This document shows, piece by piece, positions 34,249-46,099 of a stretch of DNA of 64,000 nt. Where the stretch lies: contig OY741264.1 of NCBI GenBank assembly GCA_963514095.1, positions 19,721,553 through 19,785,552 on the forward strand. Reading direction: 5' to 3'. The notes under the pieces were generated by a model. The model did no database searches. It was not told the origin of the DNA and worked only from the letters and a program-made list of their open reading frames with translations. The position numbers and the translations under genes are program-made. The first letter of the stretch is position 1. Each line of letters opens with the position of its first letter. This DNA comes from Eutrigla gurnardus. Taxonomy: Eukaryota; Chordata; Actinopteri; Perciformes; Triglidae.

Positions 34249-34970
34249 CAAGTTAAAAAACAATATGTACCATTTGAACCGTACAGTTAAATTGTGTCTA
34301 ATAAACAGGGTTTGTGTTTGTTCTTGTACAGACGGACAACTGAAGCCAGGCCTCCTCTGCTCTGATAGTGGTTGACCAGTAACTCCAGTAGGAATGTCCT
34401 ACTGGTCTGTTGGCCTTCCCCAGGACTCTGGAGACCCTCCCAGCAACATGGAGCAAAGAAGCAGTGAGTTATCACTTGTTTTCCTGCATCAGGCAGGTTC
34501 ACCATTACATTTACAAAAGGAGAAGTGAAAGTGTGATGTGTTTGAGAGCCTCCAGCCTCTTCTGTTGCTGTTTAACTGTATGAACCAGACTGCTGAACAC
34601 GGTGAGATTATAATGCCACACACACAGAGGACAGTAGTAACAGCAGTGTGCTAACAGAGTTAATGATAGATGATGGTGGTGACAGGAGGAGATGCAACAG
34701 TATGGGAGATGAGATTACAGTCGGTTGACTTTTAGTCACAGCAACAAGGAAGCTGTTAAGATCTACCGTTATATTTGTCTTTTAACTTCCTGTCTGCACC
34801 AGGACTTGTTTCGACTCGTGGGCACCTTGTGCCTGATTTGAACAGTCATTCGACCAGTTTGACAAAGTCCACAGGAGAGCCACCTTGAATGCAAAATACC
34901 AAAAGCCATCTCCAAATAAGCATATCTGCTTACTTATTTGTAATCCCACTTAACACACAGTATACGTAAT

Positions 34971-35605
34971 TAGGGCCCTATGAAATCTGCTTACATTTTT
35001 CCCGAATTCTGTATTTTCCGTTTTTATTTTTCTAAATTCTGTTTTACAATTTTAGAGCATTTTTTTCTCCATCAAATGGTGTCTAATCATGTGGTTGATG
35101 AATCAATATTAAGACATTTACTGAAGAAAATTCTAGTAGTTCTAATTCTAATTCCTTGTCATTGACCATACACGTGCATAAATATATGCAAGTGTACATG
35201 CAATAATTAATGACTTTTAACGTGTCTAAACTCGGCACATCTGTCGGTCCACTGCCGCTATTTAAGTTTCACTTTCAGTTGTGAATCAGTTGATCAGAAC
35301 GTTTCTGATGTGAGATCCTGTTTGTAGCTGCTCATCACATGGATTCTTGCAGGTCAAGTCATTCTTGTTGAAATGTTAAAATACACTTCGTCGACATGAC
35401 TAATATTGACTATGGATCACTGTGTGTGTGTATGTGTGTGCGCGCGCGTGTGTGTCTCACCCCCGCCCACTAAAACACAGTAGAGACTATCGACAATGTG
35501 TATCCAGATTTTGACAAATTCCGCGTTTTAAAGTTGATTCTATTTTCAATGTCAGATTCCGCAATTCCATTCGCGTTTTCCACATCGAGGAAATCATGGG
35601 CCTTA
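34971..35605. mobile_element. Probable hAT-type MITE
   Basis: The ends TAGGGCCCTATGAAATC and (inverted) TAAGGCCCATGATTTCC are imperfect TIRs. The 8-bp flanks TACGTAAT and CTATTATT do not match, so the target duplication is lost or the border is slightly off. The interior has AATTCTG/AATTCCG-rich sequence and no gene. Confidence 0.5.
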
Positions 35606-36463
35606 CTATTATTTTACCATTGATGCGAGCCACAAATTGAGGCTTGGCGAGCCACAAGAGGCTCGTGAGCTACGCAGTGAGTATCGCTGCTCGACAGGAT
35701 GTAAATAGTTTATGTAAACTTGTAATGACAGTTGACAATGTACCAGTCTGTCATTGTGAATGACAAGAGCTTTGAGTTCATTGTTAACCAACATGTTGGC
35801 TTTGTTCTCAAATTTAACACATATATTATCAGTCCTTTTTCTAAATCCACATGAACCTTGCTTCACATCGGCATTAATTTGATCCACACAGCACTGATTT
35901 AAAAAGAAAGTACATCTGATGCAGTGCTCACTCCACATGAAACTGCTTACGCGTAATATTCTCATTATATATTGATACACTATTTGTGAAGTTGAAAGTT
36001 GTGCCTAGCGACGAAAAAAAACAAGTGGAAAATCCATGTCCATGTAAACGAATCACGAGATTACAATTCCGTGTACTGCCCCGAGACTGTTGGTATTTAA
36101 TAGACATGTGAGGACACTCACAGTTTCTGTCTGCACTCTACGGCTTGGTCTATTCTGAACTTGGGGAGTTAGCTGAAGCCCTCGGCATGGTCCTATTGCA
36201 CGGGCCTTATCCTGAAAGGACAAACGTGGCATGTTTATGCTTCCAGCACACAAACTCAACAAAGTTGCCTATGCACACAAGTTCTGTTAATTAGGTGCCA
36301 ACCAGGTGCCAGTCACACAGCTGTGACTGGCATGCACCTGCTAGAAGCTCAAAATGAGAGTGAATACCAACAGAAGAATATTGCAGGGGATTTTGGCACA
36401 TTTTTTTGGGCCACTACCCACACGGTTAGCTGTGTTGCTCATTCCATGAATGCATGATCCTTC
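35606..36463. other. No gene recognised; faint transposase-like phrase
   Basis: On minus near 36200-36230 the phrase MPRLSFQDKARAIG resembles the start of a Tc1/IS630-type helix-turn-helix, but it ends within 30 residues. The minus-strand frame at 35609-35980 has no recognisable domain. Confidence 0.3.
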
Positions 36464-36911
36464 TAAGGGGCCGTCCACACGAAGCAAAACCCATCTTTTT
36501 TTCTACGTTTTGCCTTGGTGTCGTTTCAAGAAAATCCGCGTCCAGACGAATCCACTGAAAACGACTGCGGCGCTGTTTCTGCTACAAAAATACTCCAACA
36601 ATGGAGAAGAAGAGACGGTACATGCGCATAAAGCTTGCGCGCTGTATAGAGACAGTACAAGAAGAAAAAACAAACACAACATGATGGCGAGCGAAATATC
36701 GAAACCTGAGTCGTTTGTATGGACGGACAATGAATGTGAACTGCTGCTGCGAGTCACACTCGACTACAAGGCGAGTAAATTTCAAGAAAATGTTGACTGG
36801 GAGTCGTGCCAGTCTAAATATGTTGACTTGATGAACGCGTTTCGGGAGCAGTATCCGAGGGAGCCCAGAGATGACTTCCCTCACGATGCAATGGCTATTT
36901 CAAAAGGCCAG

Positions 36912-38315
36912 AGGGGTATTCCATCAAACTCGCTAAGTGCAAAGCCGGGCTAATTTCGATAAGCCTCGCTACCTTTTAGCGAGAGTTGCGTTCCATCAAC
37001 GTGACTTGAGGCACTCTCCGCTAAGTAACCATGGGAATTTATCCGACCAAACTAGCCTGCCCTGGGGCAGGCTAACCATCAGGCTTACTTTAGCGGGGGT
37101 TTCAGAGAAGTCCGTCTGTCAGAAACAACTGTACCAGCAGAAGGTTCCGCCAAGCCTAGTCCTCGTGATTTCGTCACGTGAAAGACCAAAAATGACCAAA
37201 ATTACATATATCAAGTACAAACAGACTATATTTTCATCAAGCGTCTAAGAATACACGCTTGCAATTAAAAAAATATGAATAAATCGTTTATTTTGTTTAA
37301 GACCAACTGGCCATATCATTATCTAAAGCCCCCAGTTGGGTGAGTGGTGATACTCCTGCCCCCGGATGTGGGCATCGCAGGTTCACATCCCGGCGAAGAC
37401 ATCTCATGTGTGTTTTTTTTTTTTTTTTTTGCCTGTATAATTGTCTTTAGATCAGAGAATTAGACCAACATTTTACCTTAACTATGATAAATATGTCATA
37501 CAATTTCCCCAGAACCCAAATATATTTGGGTAATAACATCTTTATGCCTATCATGTTTTTGCAAGTTATATATAACTTGCAAAAACATGATAGGCATAAA
37601 GATGTTATTATTAATAGCATGTATATCCCAATGACAAAGGCATTGCTGCATGCAATTTTCAGCCACATAAATTCCTTTCAGGTGAGTTCATTAATAGGTT
37701 CATTGAATGTGTTCATTGAATTGTTGAGATAAATGAGTTGGTCAATGTAGATGCATTTACTAGGCCTATCAAAAAAAAAAAAGAGAGAGAAGAGAGAGTT
37801 CCGGACAAAGAAAGAAGTTTCTCAAACTTCCATAGTCGGGAATTGAACCGTGGCCGGCGGCATGCAAAGCCGGCACGTTACCTCTACGCTATCGTCACGT
37901 TCGACAAATTGTAGTCAGAGTTATATTAGAACATGTTACTCTTAACGGTACTTCCGTATTTCATCGTTCGGCAATTCTTGCCCAAGTAGCCTCGCGATTT
38001 TTATTTATCACTACAGTATTCCCTTTATTGGTTATGATGGGTTTGTACTCCTCATACAGTTCCATCAATATTTTTTGCGCTGGTCTTTTCTGCCATTTTC
38101 TCGATGATTCGACATTCACGGTTCTGGTCTGGCTTCATATCCCGTGAACGCCGTAACACAAGACAACTTTAACCTGGCTTGAATAAGCCTCAACAAGGCG
38201 CGGCTGAAATGCGTTAATGGAACGGGTTTAGCCACAAGTGGAAGTTGGCGTTAGTTCTAACCAGGCTTAACCAGGTAAGCGCCGCTTTAATTAGCGAGTT
38301 TGGTGGAATACCCCT
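36912..38315. mobile_element. Complete non-autonomous Harbinger element (copy B) with CAG TSD
   Basis: The TIRs AGGGGTATTCCATCAAACTC and (inverted) AGGGGTATTCCACCAAACTC are directly flanked by CAG at 36909-36911 and 38316-38318. A CWG target is one of the two known Harbinger preferences. The element inserted into the Myb-like gene of another Harbinger family. Its interior matches copy A at 760-1881 and includes the Myb/SANT relic (about 37930-38120 on minus). It also has two tRNA-like pieces, near 37335-37400 and, on minus, near 37830-37905 (GGTTCAATTCCCG). Confidence 0.92.
37532..37609. repeat. 78-bp perfect palindrome specific to copy B
   Basis: Two 39-bp arms, read outward from the centre at about 37570, are exact inverted copies. 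Just before it (37515-37530) is a second, 16-bp palindrome, CCCAAATATATTTGGG. Copy A has only the right-hand arm at the matching place (1303-1345). Confidence 0.95.
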
Positions 38316-39439
38316 CAGGTCACCACGAAATTAAAAAAATATCCGTGGCAAGTACAGACGGGCCGTGGACACAGGACGTCGAAGTGGCCAAGGACGGGTG
38401 GTGATGGTGTTTTATGAGCTTTGCCAGGAGATCTGGGGTGGCTCGCCCCCGCTACACGCTGCATCAAGGGGGGCATTGAGACGGGTGACCTGCTGGAGTC
38501 GGACTCGTCGTCGTCGTCGTCGCAGTGCTCGACACCGACAACGGAGCGGTCCGAATCTCCACATTTGGGAGAATCCCTCGACTGCCTTCCTCCTGCCGTT
38601 GTGAGGCAGCGCCGTGTTTTGCTCCAGGTAGGCTCATGATTTCAAGCTTAGACAGCTATATGCTACAGTATGCTACACTGCCATTTGATATGGACATTAG
38701 TAAGGATGCACGTTTGTGAAGGTGTGTACATAACTCCAAATATAGCTTTGGCCTTAACTTTTGCCCAGTAGTAATGTAATTCCGCTCTGCTTTATTCAAG
38801 GCAAAACTGGACAGCCACAGAGGGGACCGGCTGAAGAGGAAAGCTCAGGCTGGCCTGGCAGAGGAAGATCTCAAAATCAAGCGGATGATGTTGGAGCTGG
38901 CTGTGGAGTCGGAAAAGAACAACACCGACAGCATGACACAGATAAACACTAACATAGCAAATGTCACCAGCACCATACAGGATGGATTTTCCCTGATGAG
39001 GGAATTGCTGCTTAGACCCCAGTTTGCGCACCCCCACAGCAGCAGCGGGCAATTCCCTGTGTACCCGCCACAACACTGCACCCCACCACACCAGGCTTCC
39101 AGCATTACCCACCTGGACAATGCCCACCTCGAAGATATACACCTACACCAACACACACACCTACACCAACACGCAACCCAGAGCATGACACAAAATTTTC
39201 ATTCAGACGCATACTGCTGCAAAACGATGTGGAGTGACAGCACTGTTGACTTTGGTGCACGGTTGCACTTTACGAACGCTTGATTTCTTGTATATAGTTT
39301 GTGTGTGTCTGCTGAGGACAGTTAATAATTTCATTTGCTTTTTAATAAAAACAAAAGATTTCTGAAAGTGATTGCAGTCATGTTCATTTTTACTAGACAC
39401 TCATTCACAACCTTTTTTTTTTTTTTAAATGAAAATAGA

Positions 39440-39626
39440 GGGAGCGCAGTTGGCGGAGTGGTTAGAGCGCATGCCATGTACGAACGTACATACGCAGCCG
39501 ACCCCGGTTCGAATCCCGGCCGGAGGTCCTTTGCTGCATGTCACATCCCCTCTCTCTCTCCTCATGTTTCCGATCTATCCACTGCTAATAAAAGGCGTCT
39601 ATGCCTCAAAAAAATCTTTAAAAAAA
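39440..39626 (+). mobile_element. tRNA-derived SINE (second family) with 13-bp TSD
   Basis: AAATGAAAATAGA flanks it at 39427-39439 and 39627-39639. The head holds an A-box-like GGCGGAGTGGTTAGAGCGC and B-box GGTTCGAATCCCGG. The body has TTTGCTGCATGTCACATCCC, and the tail ends in AATAAAAGG and an A-rich run. It lies inside the Harbinger element between the two genes. A decayed relative is at 60675-60835. Confidence 0.92.
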
Positions 39627-39672
39627 AAATGAAAATAGACAAACAATTCACACAGTCTGTGCCAGTCTTTTG

Positions 39673-40711
39673 TTACGGGTCAAGGTACTTTGTGAGCACT
39701 CTTCTCACTCCCTTTCCCTCCCCCTCACTACAGTCTGGTATACAATTGTAGCGTTGTGTAGGAGGCTGCACATCGTTATCACTGTGTATTGTTCCCGTCA
39801 CAGACTGTTCGGCCACAGTCTCCTTACTGTACTCACAGAAGTTATGGAGAACAAAGCAAGCGTAAATGACGTGGGGCAGGTCCTTCATATTGATGTCCAT
39901 AGGCCTCTTCAGTGCAGCAAATCTGGCTTTGAGGCGACCGAAAGCACACTCGATGACTATGCGTGCCCTACACAAACACAGCCCAAAGTATTGTTCTTGA
40001 GGTGTGGAGCCACCTCTGGGATATTCCTTCATCAAGTAAGGCAGCAGAGGTTAGGCTGGGTCACCAAGAAGGAAAATTGGTATGGCCTACTCGTCGTCCA
40101 CAATCTGCTTTTTCAGAGCAGGGATCTTAAAGTATGAGTTAAGCTTTGAATTTGCAAAAACTTTGTGTGCATCGTGTACACTCCCAGGCCAGTTTATCAC
40201 AACATCCATGAATCTGAACTTGTAGTCACAGACAGCCTGCACATTAAGGGAATGCTTGCCTTTCCTGTTGATGTAGTCCATGGAGTTGGTTGATGGCTGC
40301 TTTATTTCTATGTGGGTGCCGTCTTCCGCTCCCAAACACTGGCATACCATGAGCACGATGGAAGCCCAAGACCAGATCCGGCTCCGTAAAAGGCAGCTTT
40401 ATGTACTTTGGACCCAGGTGGATAGCGATAGCTTTGCAAGTCTGCCTGACAATGACCGACACCGCCTGTCGCGACACGCCAAAAGCGTTCGCAGTTTTCC
40501 GTAGCCGTCCTTCGTCGCTCAGGTAATAAAGCGTTAATGCAACTCTTTTGACCTTCTCAATTGGTGCCCTCATAACTGTTGTCTGTCCTTCGATGTATGG
40601 ACGGAGTTCTTCGCTCAGCGCGAGGAGAGATGCTCTGGACATGCGGAAGTTCTCGGAGGGAAAACGGAGGGGTGTCGTTTTTTTCTTTTCCACCCTGAGA
40701 GCTGGTTTCAA
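39673..40711 (-). pseudogene. Harbinger transposase (HARBI1/DDE_4 type)
   Basis: From about 40711 the minus strand reads a helix-turn-helix region (TANAFGVSRQAVSVIVRQTC), then GFHRAHGMP. After a frameshift near 40335 comes the catalytic core: first Asp in CLGAEDGTHIEI, second in NWPGSVHDAHKVF, and Glu in CRARIVIECAFGRLKARF (near 39950). The carboxy end runs PHVIYACFVLHNFCEY to about 39673. This is the HARBI1-like family. Two Tyr codons have become stops near 40085 and 40048. So the D-D-E residues are present, but the gene is dead by one frameshift and two nonsense changes. Confidence 0.88.
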
Positions 40712-40823
40712 AGAAGTGCGTTTTCACGCCGCGAAAACGCCGGATTCGTCTGGACGGAAGGGCGAAACGCACAAGACTTCTGCGTTTATGCACCGAAAAC
40801 GTTTTCGTGTGGACAGGCCCTAA

Positions 40824-41859
40824 GTTCTACCTCGTTGTAAAGGTGACTAAACTATATGAAATACAATACCAATTGGTATAATTAACGGGGAGGAATAATC
40901 AACCAAAATAACATTTCCAAACTTTTTTGGAGAAGTTTATTTATCAGAGCGGGCTGTGCAGCCGGCGAGTGGTTCTTGTGCTTTTATTATCTTTTAACCT
41001 CATTTGTTGACTCCTTCCTTCTAGTTAGCTCTGCTAGTGAAATCCTGGACCTCTTGTGGAACAATTCAGTCCTCTAGCGGGGCTGCACACACATCCACAC
41101 TAGGGATGGGCGATATGGCCTAAAATCTATATTGCGATATACATTGCAGCCTCTTGCGATAACGATGCATATCACGATATTTAAATTATAATAGAACCAT
41201 TTCAGAACAGGTTACATAGACCCGGCCTAAGGAAAGCCAAACTGCTAAATGTATTTAAAAAAAGTTACTTTTAACTTTAAATAACTAAAAGGGACTAAAA
41301 TGCAATGCTAAAACATTGTCCTGTGAAGCAGTCCATAAAACAATGGGGGTAGGAAGTACTCCAGTCTTTGATGGGGAAAAGGGGACACAGAACTCCGGCG
41401 GCCATCGAATTCTCCGTTACGGCCCTGGTATTCCGTCCGATGGTCCTCCTCTGCCGCTGCTAAAAGACAGGAAGACAGGCACGCTGTCGTCAATGATAGG
41501 CACTACCAACACTGGCACACACGCACACTTCCCGGGGCAGTTTTATTCTCTTTCCTTGACAATATGATTGAAAATATCAAGGCCTGCATAAAAGCTGTTT
41601 CCTTTGTACTGCTTTCCGTTTACTTCAGTGATGGGTGGTGACCACATACAGAAATAACTCAACACTGTAGGTGTTTGTAGTGGTGGTAATTGTCAGTCAC
41701 CTTACGATTCGGTTACGATTCAGAGAGGTCACAATTGGATTATTAAATGATTCTTGATGCATCATGATGCATCTCTATTTTGGATTTAAATATAATGAGA
41801 ATTTTTCCTTCAAATCTTTCAAACTGATTCCTGTTTTTAGGATACAGTTGATGTCAGAG
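40824..41859. other. No gene recognised; hAT-terminus-like fragment
   Basis: TAGGGATGGGCGATATGGCC near 41103 and GATTCGGTTACGATTCAGAG near 41706 are phrases common in fish hAT elements. I could not pair them into one element or find a TSD. Confidence 0.35.
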
Positions 41860-41867
41860 CTGTCAAT

Positions 41868-43079
41868 TAGGGTTGGGCCAATATCCGTTTTCACCTGTCC
41901 GGTTCGGTGCAAGGGGCTAAATGGGGTTTGCTTTATGCAAACCGGTTGAACCGGCATTTGTCCTTATGACACGTTCTGGGAAATTAATATCAGCGACCTG
42001 TGGCACTAAATCCAACGTGTCTTTCATTAGTAATAAACAGCAATAATGCCAAGTGATTAAAATAATGTTGTGTTTATTTATAAATGGATCGGCGTGTGTC
42101 TGAGGCGGCATGACAGAGATCACATTTCAGTTGAGGTGGGAGGAGATGTGTGCGCCGTACCGACGTATTGAAGACGCTTTAAAGGACGCACCATGGGAGC
42201 ATTTAACGAGTTGAGTACGTTGATCTGAAGGAAGATAAAGGCCGCTAGTTGCTCGAATGAGCCCGCCGGTGTATGCAGCAACACGTATATGATGTACAGC
42301 AACTTCGCTTGTTGAAGAGTCGTGTAAATATACAAGAAGAGCAAAAGTTCACCTTTCACAGTTGTTTTTAAGCCACGAATGAGCCCGCCGGTGTATGCAG
42401 CAACACGTTTATGATGCACAGCAACTTCGCTTGTTGAAGAGTCGTGTAAATATACAAGAAGAGCAAAAGTTCACCTTTCACAGTTGTTTTGAAGCCACGA
42501 ATGAGCCCACCGGTGTATGCAGCAACACGTATATGATGCACAGCAACTTCGCTTGTTGAAGAGTCGTGTAAATATACAAGAAGAGCAAAAGTTCACCTTT
42601 CACAGTTGTTTTGAAGCCACGAATGAGCCCGCCGGTGTATGCAGCAACACGTATATGATGCACAGCAACTTCGCTTGTTGAAGAGTCGTGTAAATATACA
42701 AGAAGAGCAAAAGTTCACCTTTCACAGTTGTTTTGAAGCCACGAGCTATTCGGAATTCTGACGCTCATTGAATACGTCACATGGCCTGTGCTGTATCCAC
42801 CTCTCTGGTTCCAAGAAGCCGTGATGTTTTGTAAAAAGAGACACCGATGCGCCGTTATGCAGTAAAGCAAAGTTATTTATAAACGGTGCGATCGCAGTAT
42901 ATTTTTGACACTCCTTTCCGTGATTAGACCACAATTTTCTGTGTAAAACACACTCATACTCAGGAGATTCTGCTATGGCAAGTGCAACGCCTAGTGGAAA
43001 AGGTCGGAATATCCAGTTCAGTCTTGTCTTTGGCTTTGTATCAGACCGGTTTGAAAATGTTTAAACCGTCTCAAGCCTA
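41868..43079. mobile_element. Non-autonomous hAT element containing a tandem array
   Basis: The 8-bp TSD CTGTCAAT is at 41860-41867 and 43080-43087. The tips TAGGGTTGGGC and (inverted) TAGGCTTGAGA are imperfect TIRs. Subterminal CCGGTT-type phrases occur at both ends (near 41900 and 43050). The centre is a four-unit tandem array. No transposase is present. Confidence 0.85.
42254..42741. repeat. Four exact 122-bp tandem units
   Basis: Units start at 42254, 42376, 42498 and 42620, each exactly 122 bases, with only a few substitutions between them. Each includes GCCGGTGTATGCAGCAACAC and CTTGTTGAAGAGTCGTG. Open frames across the array on minus are by-products. This is not a CRISPR array: there are no unique spacers and the unit is too long. 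Confidence 0.97.
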
Positions 43080-43087
43080 CTGTCAAT

Positions 43088-44020
43088 GTTGCGCTATAGC
43101 GTAAATTCTCTAATATTGGCCTGTATTCTATTACCGGCCGGGTCTCTAATATTGGCCGGTCTCGCTGTCGGCGGAGGTCCGGTCTCTAATGGAGGCCTTG
43201 GGGTATTATTAGAACCAAAGTTTTTCTGGGCAGGCCTCAAATTATGCTTGTCACAGTAACATGCAAGTACCACAGAGGTGCAATGTTTGCTAACAAATCC
43301 AAGCCATAGCTATGGCAGGGCTCTCAAGTTTTTAACTGAGTTCAGCGTGAGATTTTGGCTGAAGGTACGTGTTGTGGAAGAAAAGCTCTTCAGGTCCAAT
43401 TCTGTGGCTGGTTCAAATGAGGTTTAATCACTGACAGTGGAAATTCACAGTGTATCCATGAAGATCCAGTCTCCCGAATGGCCTGGACGAGGTGGATTTA
43501 TACAGAACATTCGGGAGAACAAAAGGGAAGGCGAGTGGATTTGCATTGAATCAACACATGTCTCTCATGTGAGAGTTGCACTTTCTTTTCTAAATAAAAT
43601 CTAACAACAAAGATTTCTGGTCAAACTTTCAATACTATTTGGCCCTCATTTGTTTATAAAGAAACCACACAAAAGATGTTGCTAACTTGTGAAAATAAAT
43701 TGTTTATTTTCATAGAACATGAAAATAACATGGTGGACCCTGGGCATGACAGGGTGGACACGTTGTGAAATGTCATTGAATAGCCTCATACATACGAGGA
43801 ACAATGCAAGAAAATGATGTAAAAAAAATGCCTTTTCCCATGTAGGGGGAAATTACCAGTTGAACAGACTGGTTTTGATCCACTCAACCTGCATGCAGCC
43901 ACTAAATAAAGATGCCCAAAAGGAGACATTAATGTGGCCTTCTAGCGTTAAACTCTGTACATCATTCTGCACAGTGAAAGTCAAACATTCAACTGTAGAA
44001 CAAGAAGAAAGTGGAGAACA
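43088..44020. other. No gene recognised; possible LTR and downstream part of the 44.1-kb gene
   Basis: TGTTGTGGAAGAAAAGCTC near 43369 with AATAAAATC near 43593 could be a solo LTR, but I found no TSD. The stretch 43680-44020 is probably the 3' untranslated part of the minus-strand gene starting at 49.4 kb. Confidence 0.3.
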
Positions 44021-45058
44021 GTTGATTTGAAAAAACAGAATATTACAGAAAGATCACTTGGACGCATCTCCAAACAGTCTCTCCCTTTCTACAGAGACAT
44101 GGCTCAGTTCTGCAGTTGCTGTTCCACATACTTCCATGCAGACGCTTCAATCTGTACAGAGCGCTTGTTCAGAACCTGTGGTTCTGGTATTAGGCAAAGT
44201 ACCTGCCAGTCATGGTACCAACAGATGTCGTCCCGAAGACTTGGCCAATGGAACTTGTTTATGCCATGGCGTTGCATACACTTAACTTTCATACTGTTCC
44301 CTTCTGCATCCATGATGATACCTGGGTATGCTTCAGCGTCATAATAAAAGACGCACCACTCTCCAGTGTGCTTTACCTCAATCATTTCTGGTCTCCTAGG
44401 ATTATCTGGTGTCTTTCCACATGCTGGGGACTTGTCAAATGAAACAGGAACATTAGCTAGAGTGACCTCTTGAAGGTTAAAGCAGGGGCAGTCCAAAACA
44501 CCTTCCTCCCTTTTACACAGACATGAAACGTCTCTGTATTTCATTTGGCCGGGTGTGTATGGAGTTAGATTTGTGTCTTTATGACATGCGAGAAAATAAA
44601 TGATCTGAGAGAAAAATAAATATTTGAGAGAAAAAATTATCACACTGATAGCAAAAGATAATAATATTTGAGACTAAAAAAAGTTTTGAGAGAAAGTATT
44701 TTTTCATAGAACATAAAAAATATATACATTTTTAAAATTATTTGAGAAAAAAAAAATCTCTCTCAAAATATTTTTTTTTAACTCTCCAATATAGATTTTT
44801 TGCTATCAGTGTGAACATATTTTCTCTCAAAACGTTTTTCTTCTCGCTCTCAAAACCTTTGCTCTCGAAGCAATTTCTTCTCGTGTCAGGATTTTTCTCT
44901 CGTGTTAGGATTTTGCTCACGCCGTGAAAATGATGTCAGGGGCGGGGCCACGTTCCTATTGGCCGGTCGGTTGAGCCCCGTCTTGGGAGTCTTGGGAGAT
45001 CTACTCAACTTCCCCAAAATGCATTGCGGCTCGTCTGACTTCTGAAAAGTTTTGGATA

Positions 45059-46031
45059 ATGGCCGACGATTGCGACAGCCCGACACAAACCGCGTACACA
45101 TGTAAGTATACTGTAACACGATTTTTATGTTTCCAGCTGACTTTTAAATCGTATTGATAATGAACGTTACTTTATTGTTGTTGGAATTGTACGTTAACGT
45201 TACGAATCGAAGGTCCTGCCAGCCGGCTAGCCTACTGACGGTAATTTACCATAGGGGTTAGCGAGCGCAAGCGAAGCGGAAAATGTGCCGTTTTTACCGA
45301 CGTTAACTAATAATATAGTGCTTATGTTAAACCGTGGTTATATATTTACTAACGGCGGTAAATAATGCGGTGCACCGTTCGTTAAAGGGACGGATGCAGA
45401 CACCGAGCGCCTCATCTGGTGGAGGGAACGATGAGGAGACGTTCACCGGCAGGAGGAATGCTGCTCTGAGAGGCTTCACTTAAAAAATGTGGTGTTAAAT
45501 GTTATAATTCTCATATGCAGGGCTTAACTGCTACTGTTGCATATTAAGCTACTCAATAATATAAGGTTGAACACCAGCGTATAAAGATGGGAGATGTACT
45601 GCTCTCCTGAGATGTCTACCTGAAACGTTCTGTTGAACATGAATGAAGTTGTCTTTCTTATTAATAATCAGGCAAAGTCAGTGCTGGGTAATATCTACAA
45701 TGTGTTAAAACATCAGAGTCCATTAAGTTTATCCCATGTGGAACAGTATTACTGTACATATTCTAATATATGACTAGTGGTGAATAGTTGATCTAAACAA
45801 TGATTACGATAAGTGTTTGTATGTATGTATATGTTGTTTATAGGAACTGACAGTGTCAGCAATGAGGGAGGAGAGGTCACTGCTGCACACTGGAAGTGTT
45901 TATGGTCATGGATGAGGTGATGGAGCAAAGACCTGCTATTACTCCACTACACCCCATCTCCTCAGCCATGATGCCAACCACTGCAGCAGGGTCTCTCCTC
46001 CAGAGCAGGAGGGAAATAGACCTGCAGGCCT
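45059..46031 (+). pseudogene. Harbinger-like Myb/SANT gene exons inside the foldback element
   Basis: A first exon at 45059-45101 reads MADDCDSPTQTAYT and ends at GTAAGT in the middle of a probable Trp codon, as Harbinger Myb-like genes often do. A later exon near 45843-46031 follows TTTATAG and reads MDEVMEQRPAITPLHPISSA, ending in a stop near 46033. Exons encoding the DNA-binding helices between them are not recognisable. It may be captured cargo of the foldback element or an older nested element. Confidence 0.5.
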
Positions 46032-46099
46032 AAAACATGAGTCAACAATCATATATATTCAGATATTTATTATTTAGATTTGTACACAACCTAATAATT

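Larger units (their letters stand above)
36681..39281 (+). pseudogene. Myb/SANT-like accessory protein of the Harbinger element
   Basis: From ATG 36681 the frame reads FVWTDNECELLLRVTLDYK, a Myb/SANT-type opening, up to 36911. There it is split by the smaller Harbinger element. After 38319 it resumes (DTGRRSGQGRVVMVFYELCQ, then a Ser-rich part) across two frame changes, ends at a GTAGGC donor near 38630, and continues in an exon from about 38801. That last exon has a coiled stretch (EEDLKIKRMMLELAVESEKN) and a His/Pro-rich end, stopping near 39281. In this superfamily the protein binds the TIRs and helps bring the transposase into the nucleus. The insertion and frameshifts make it non-functional. 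Confidence 0.8.
36467..40820. mobile_element. PIF/Harbinger transposon with both genes, carrying two later insertions
   Basis: The tips GGGGCCGTCCACACGAA and (inverted) GGGCCTGTCCACACGAA are flanked by TAA at 36464-36466 and 40821-40823. The plus strand has the Myb/SANT-like gene and the minus strand the transposase, converging in the middle: the classic Harbinger layout. A second Harbinger element (36912-38315) and a SINE (39440-39626) are nested inside. Without them the element is about 2.75 kb. Both genes are broken. Confidence 0.9.

Noticed and set aside
36053..36262. Tc1/IS630 transposase start on minus
   Set aside because: Only about 14 residues resemble the helix-turn-helix; no catalytic part, TIR or TA target nearby.
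39440..39520. A genuine tRNA gene
   Set aside because: The tRNA-like head is followed by a SINE body and flanked by a 13-bp TSD.
42254..42741. CRISPR-like array
   Set aside because: Units are 122 bp, contiguous, without unique spacers, in a eukaryotic hAT element.
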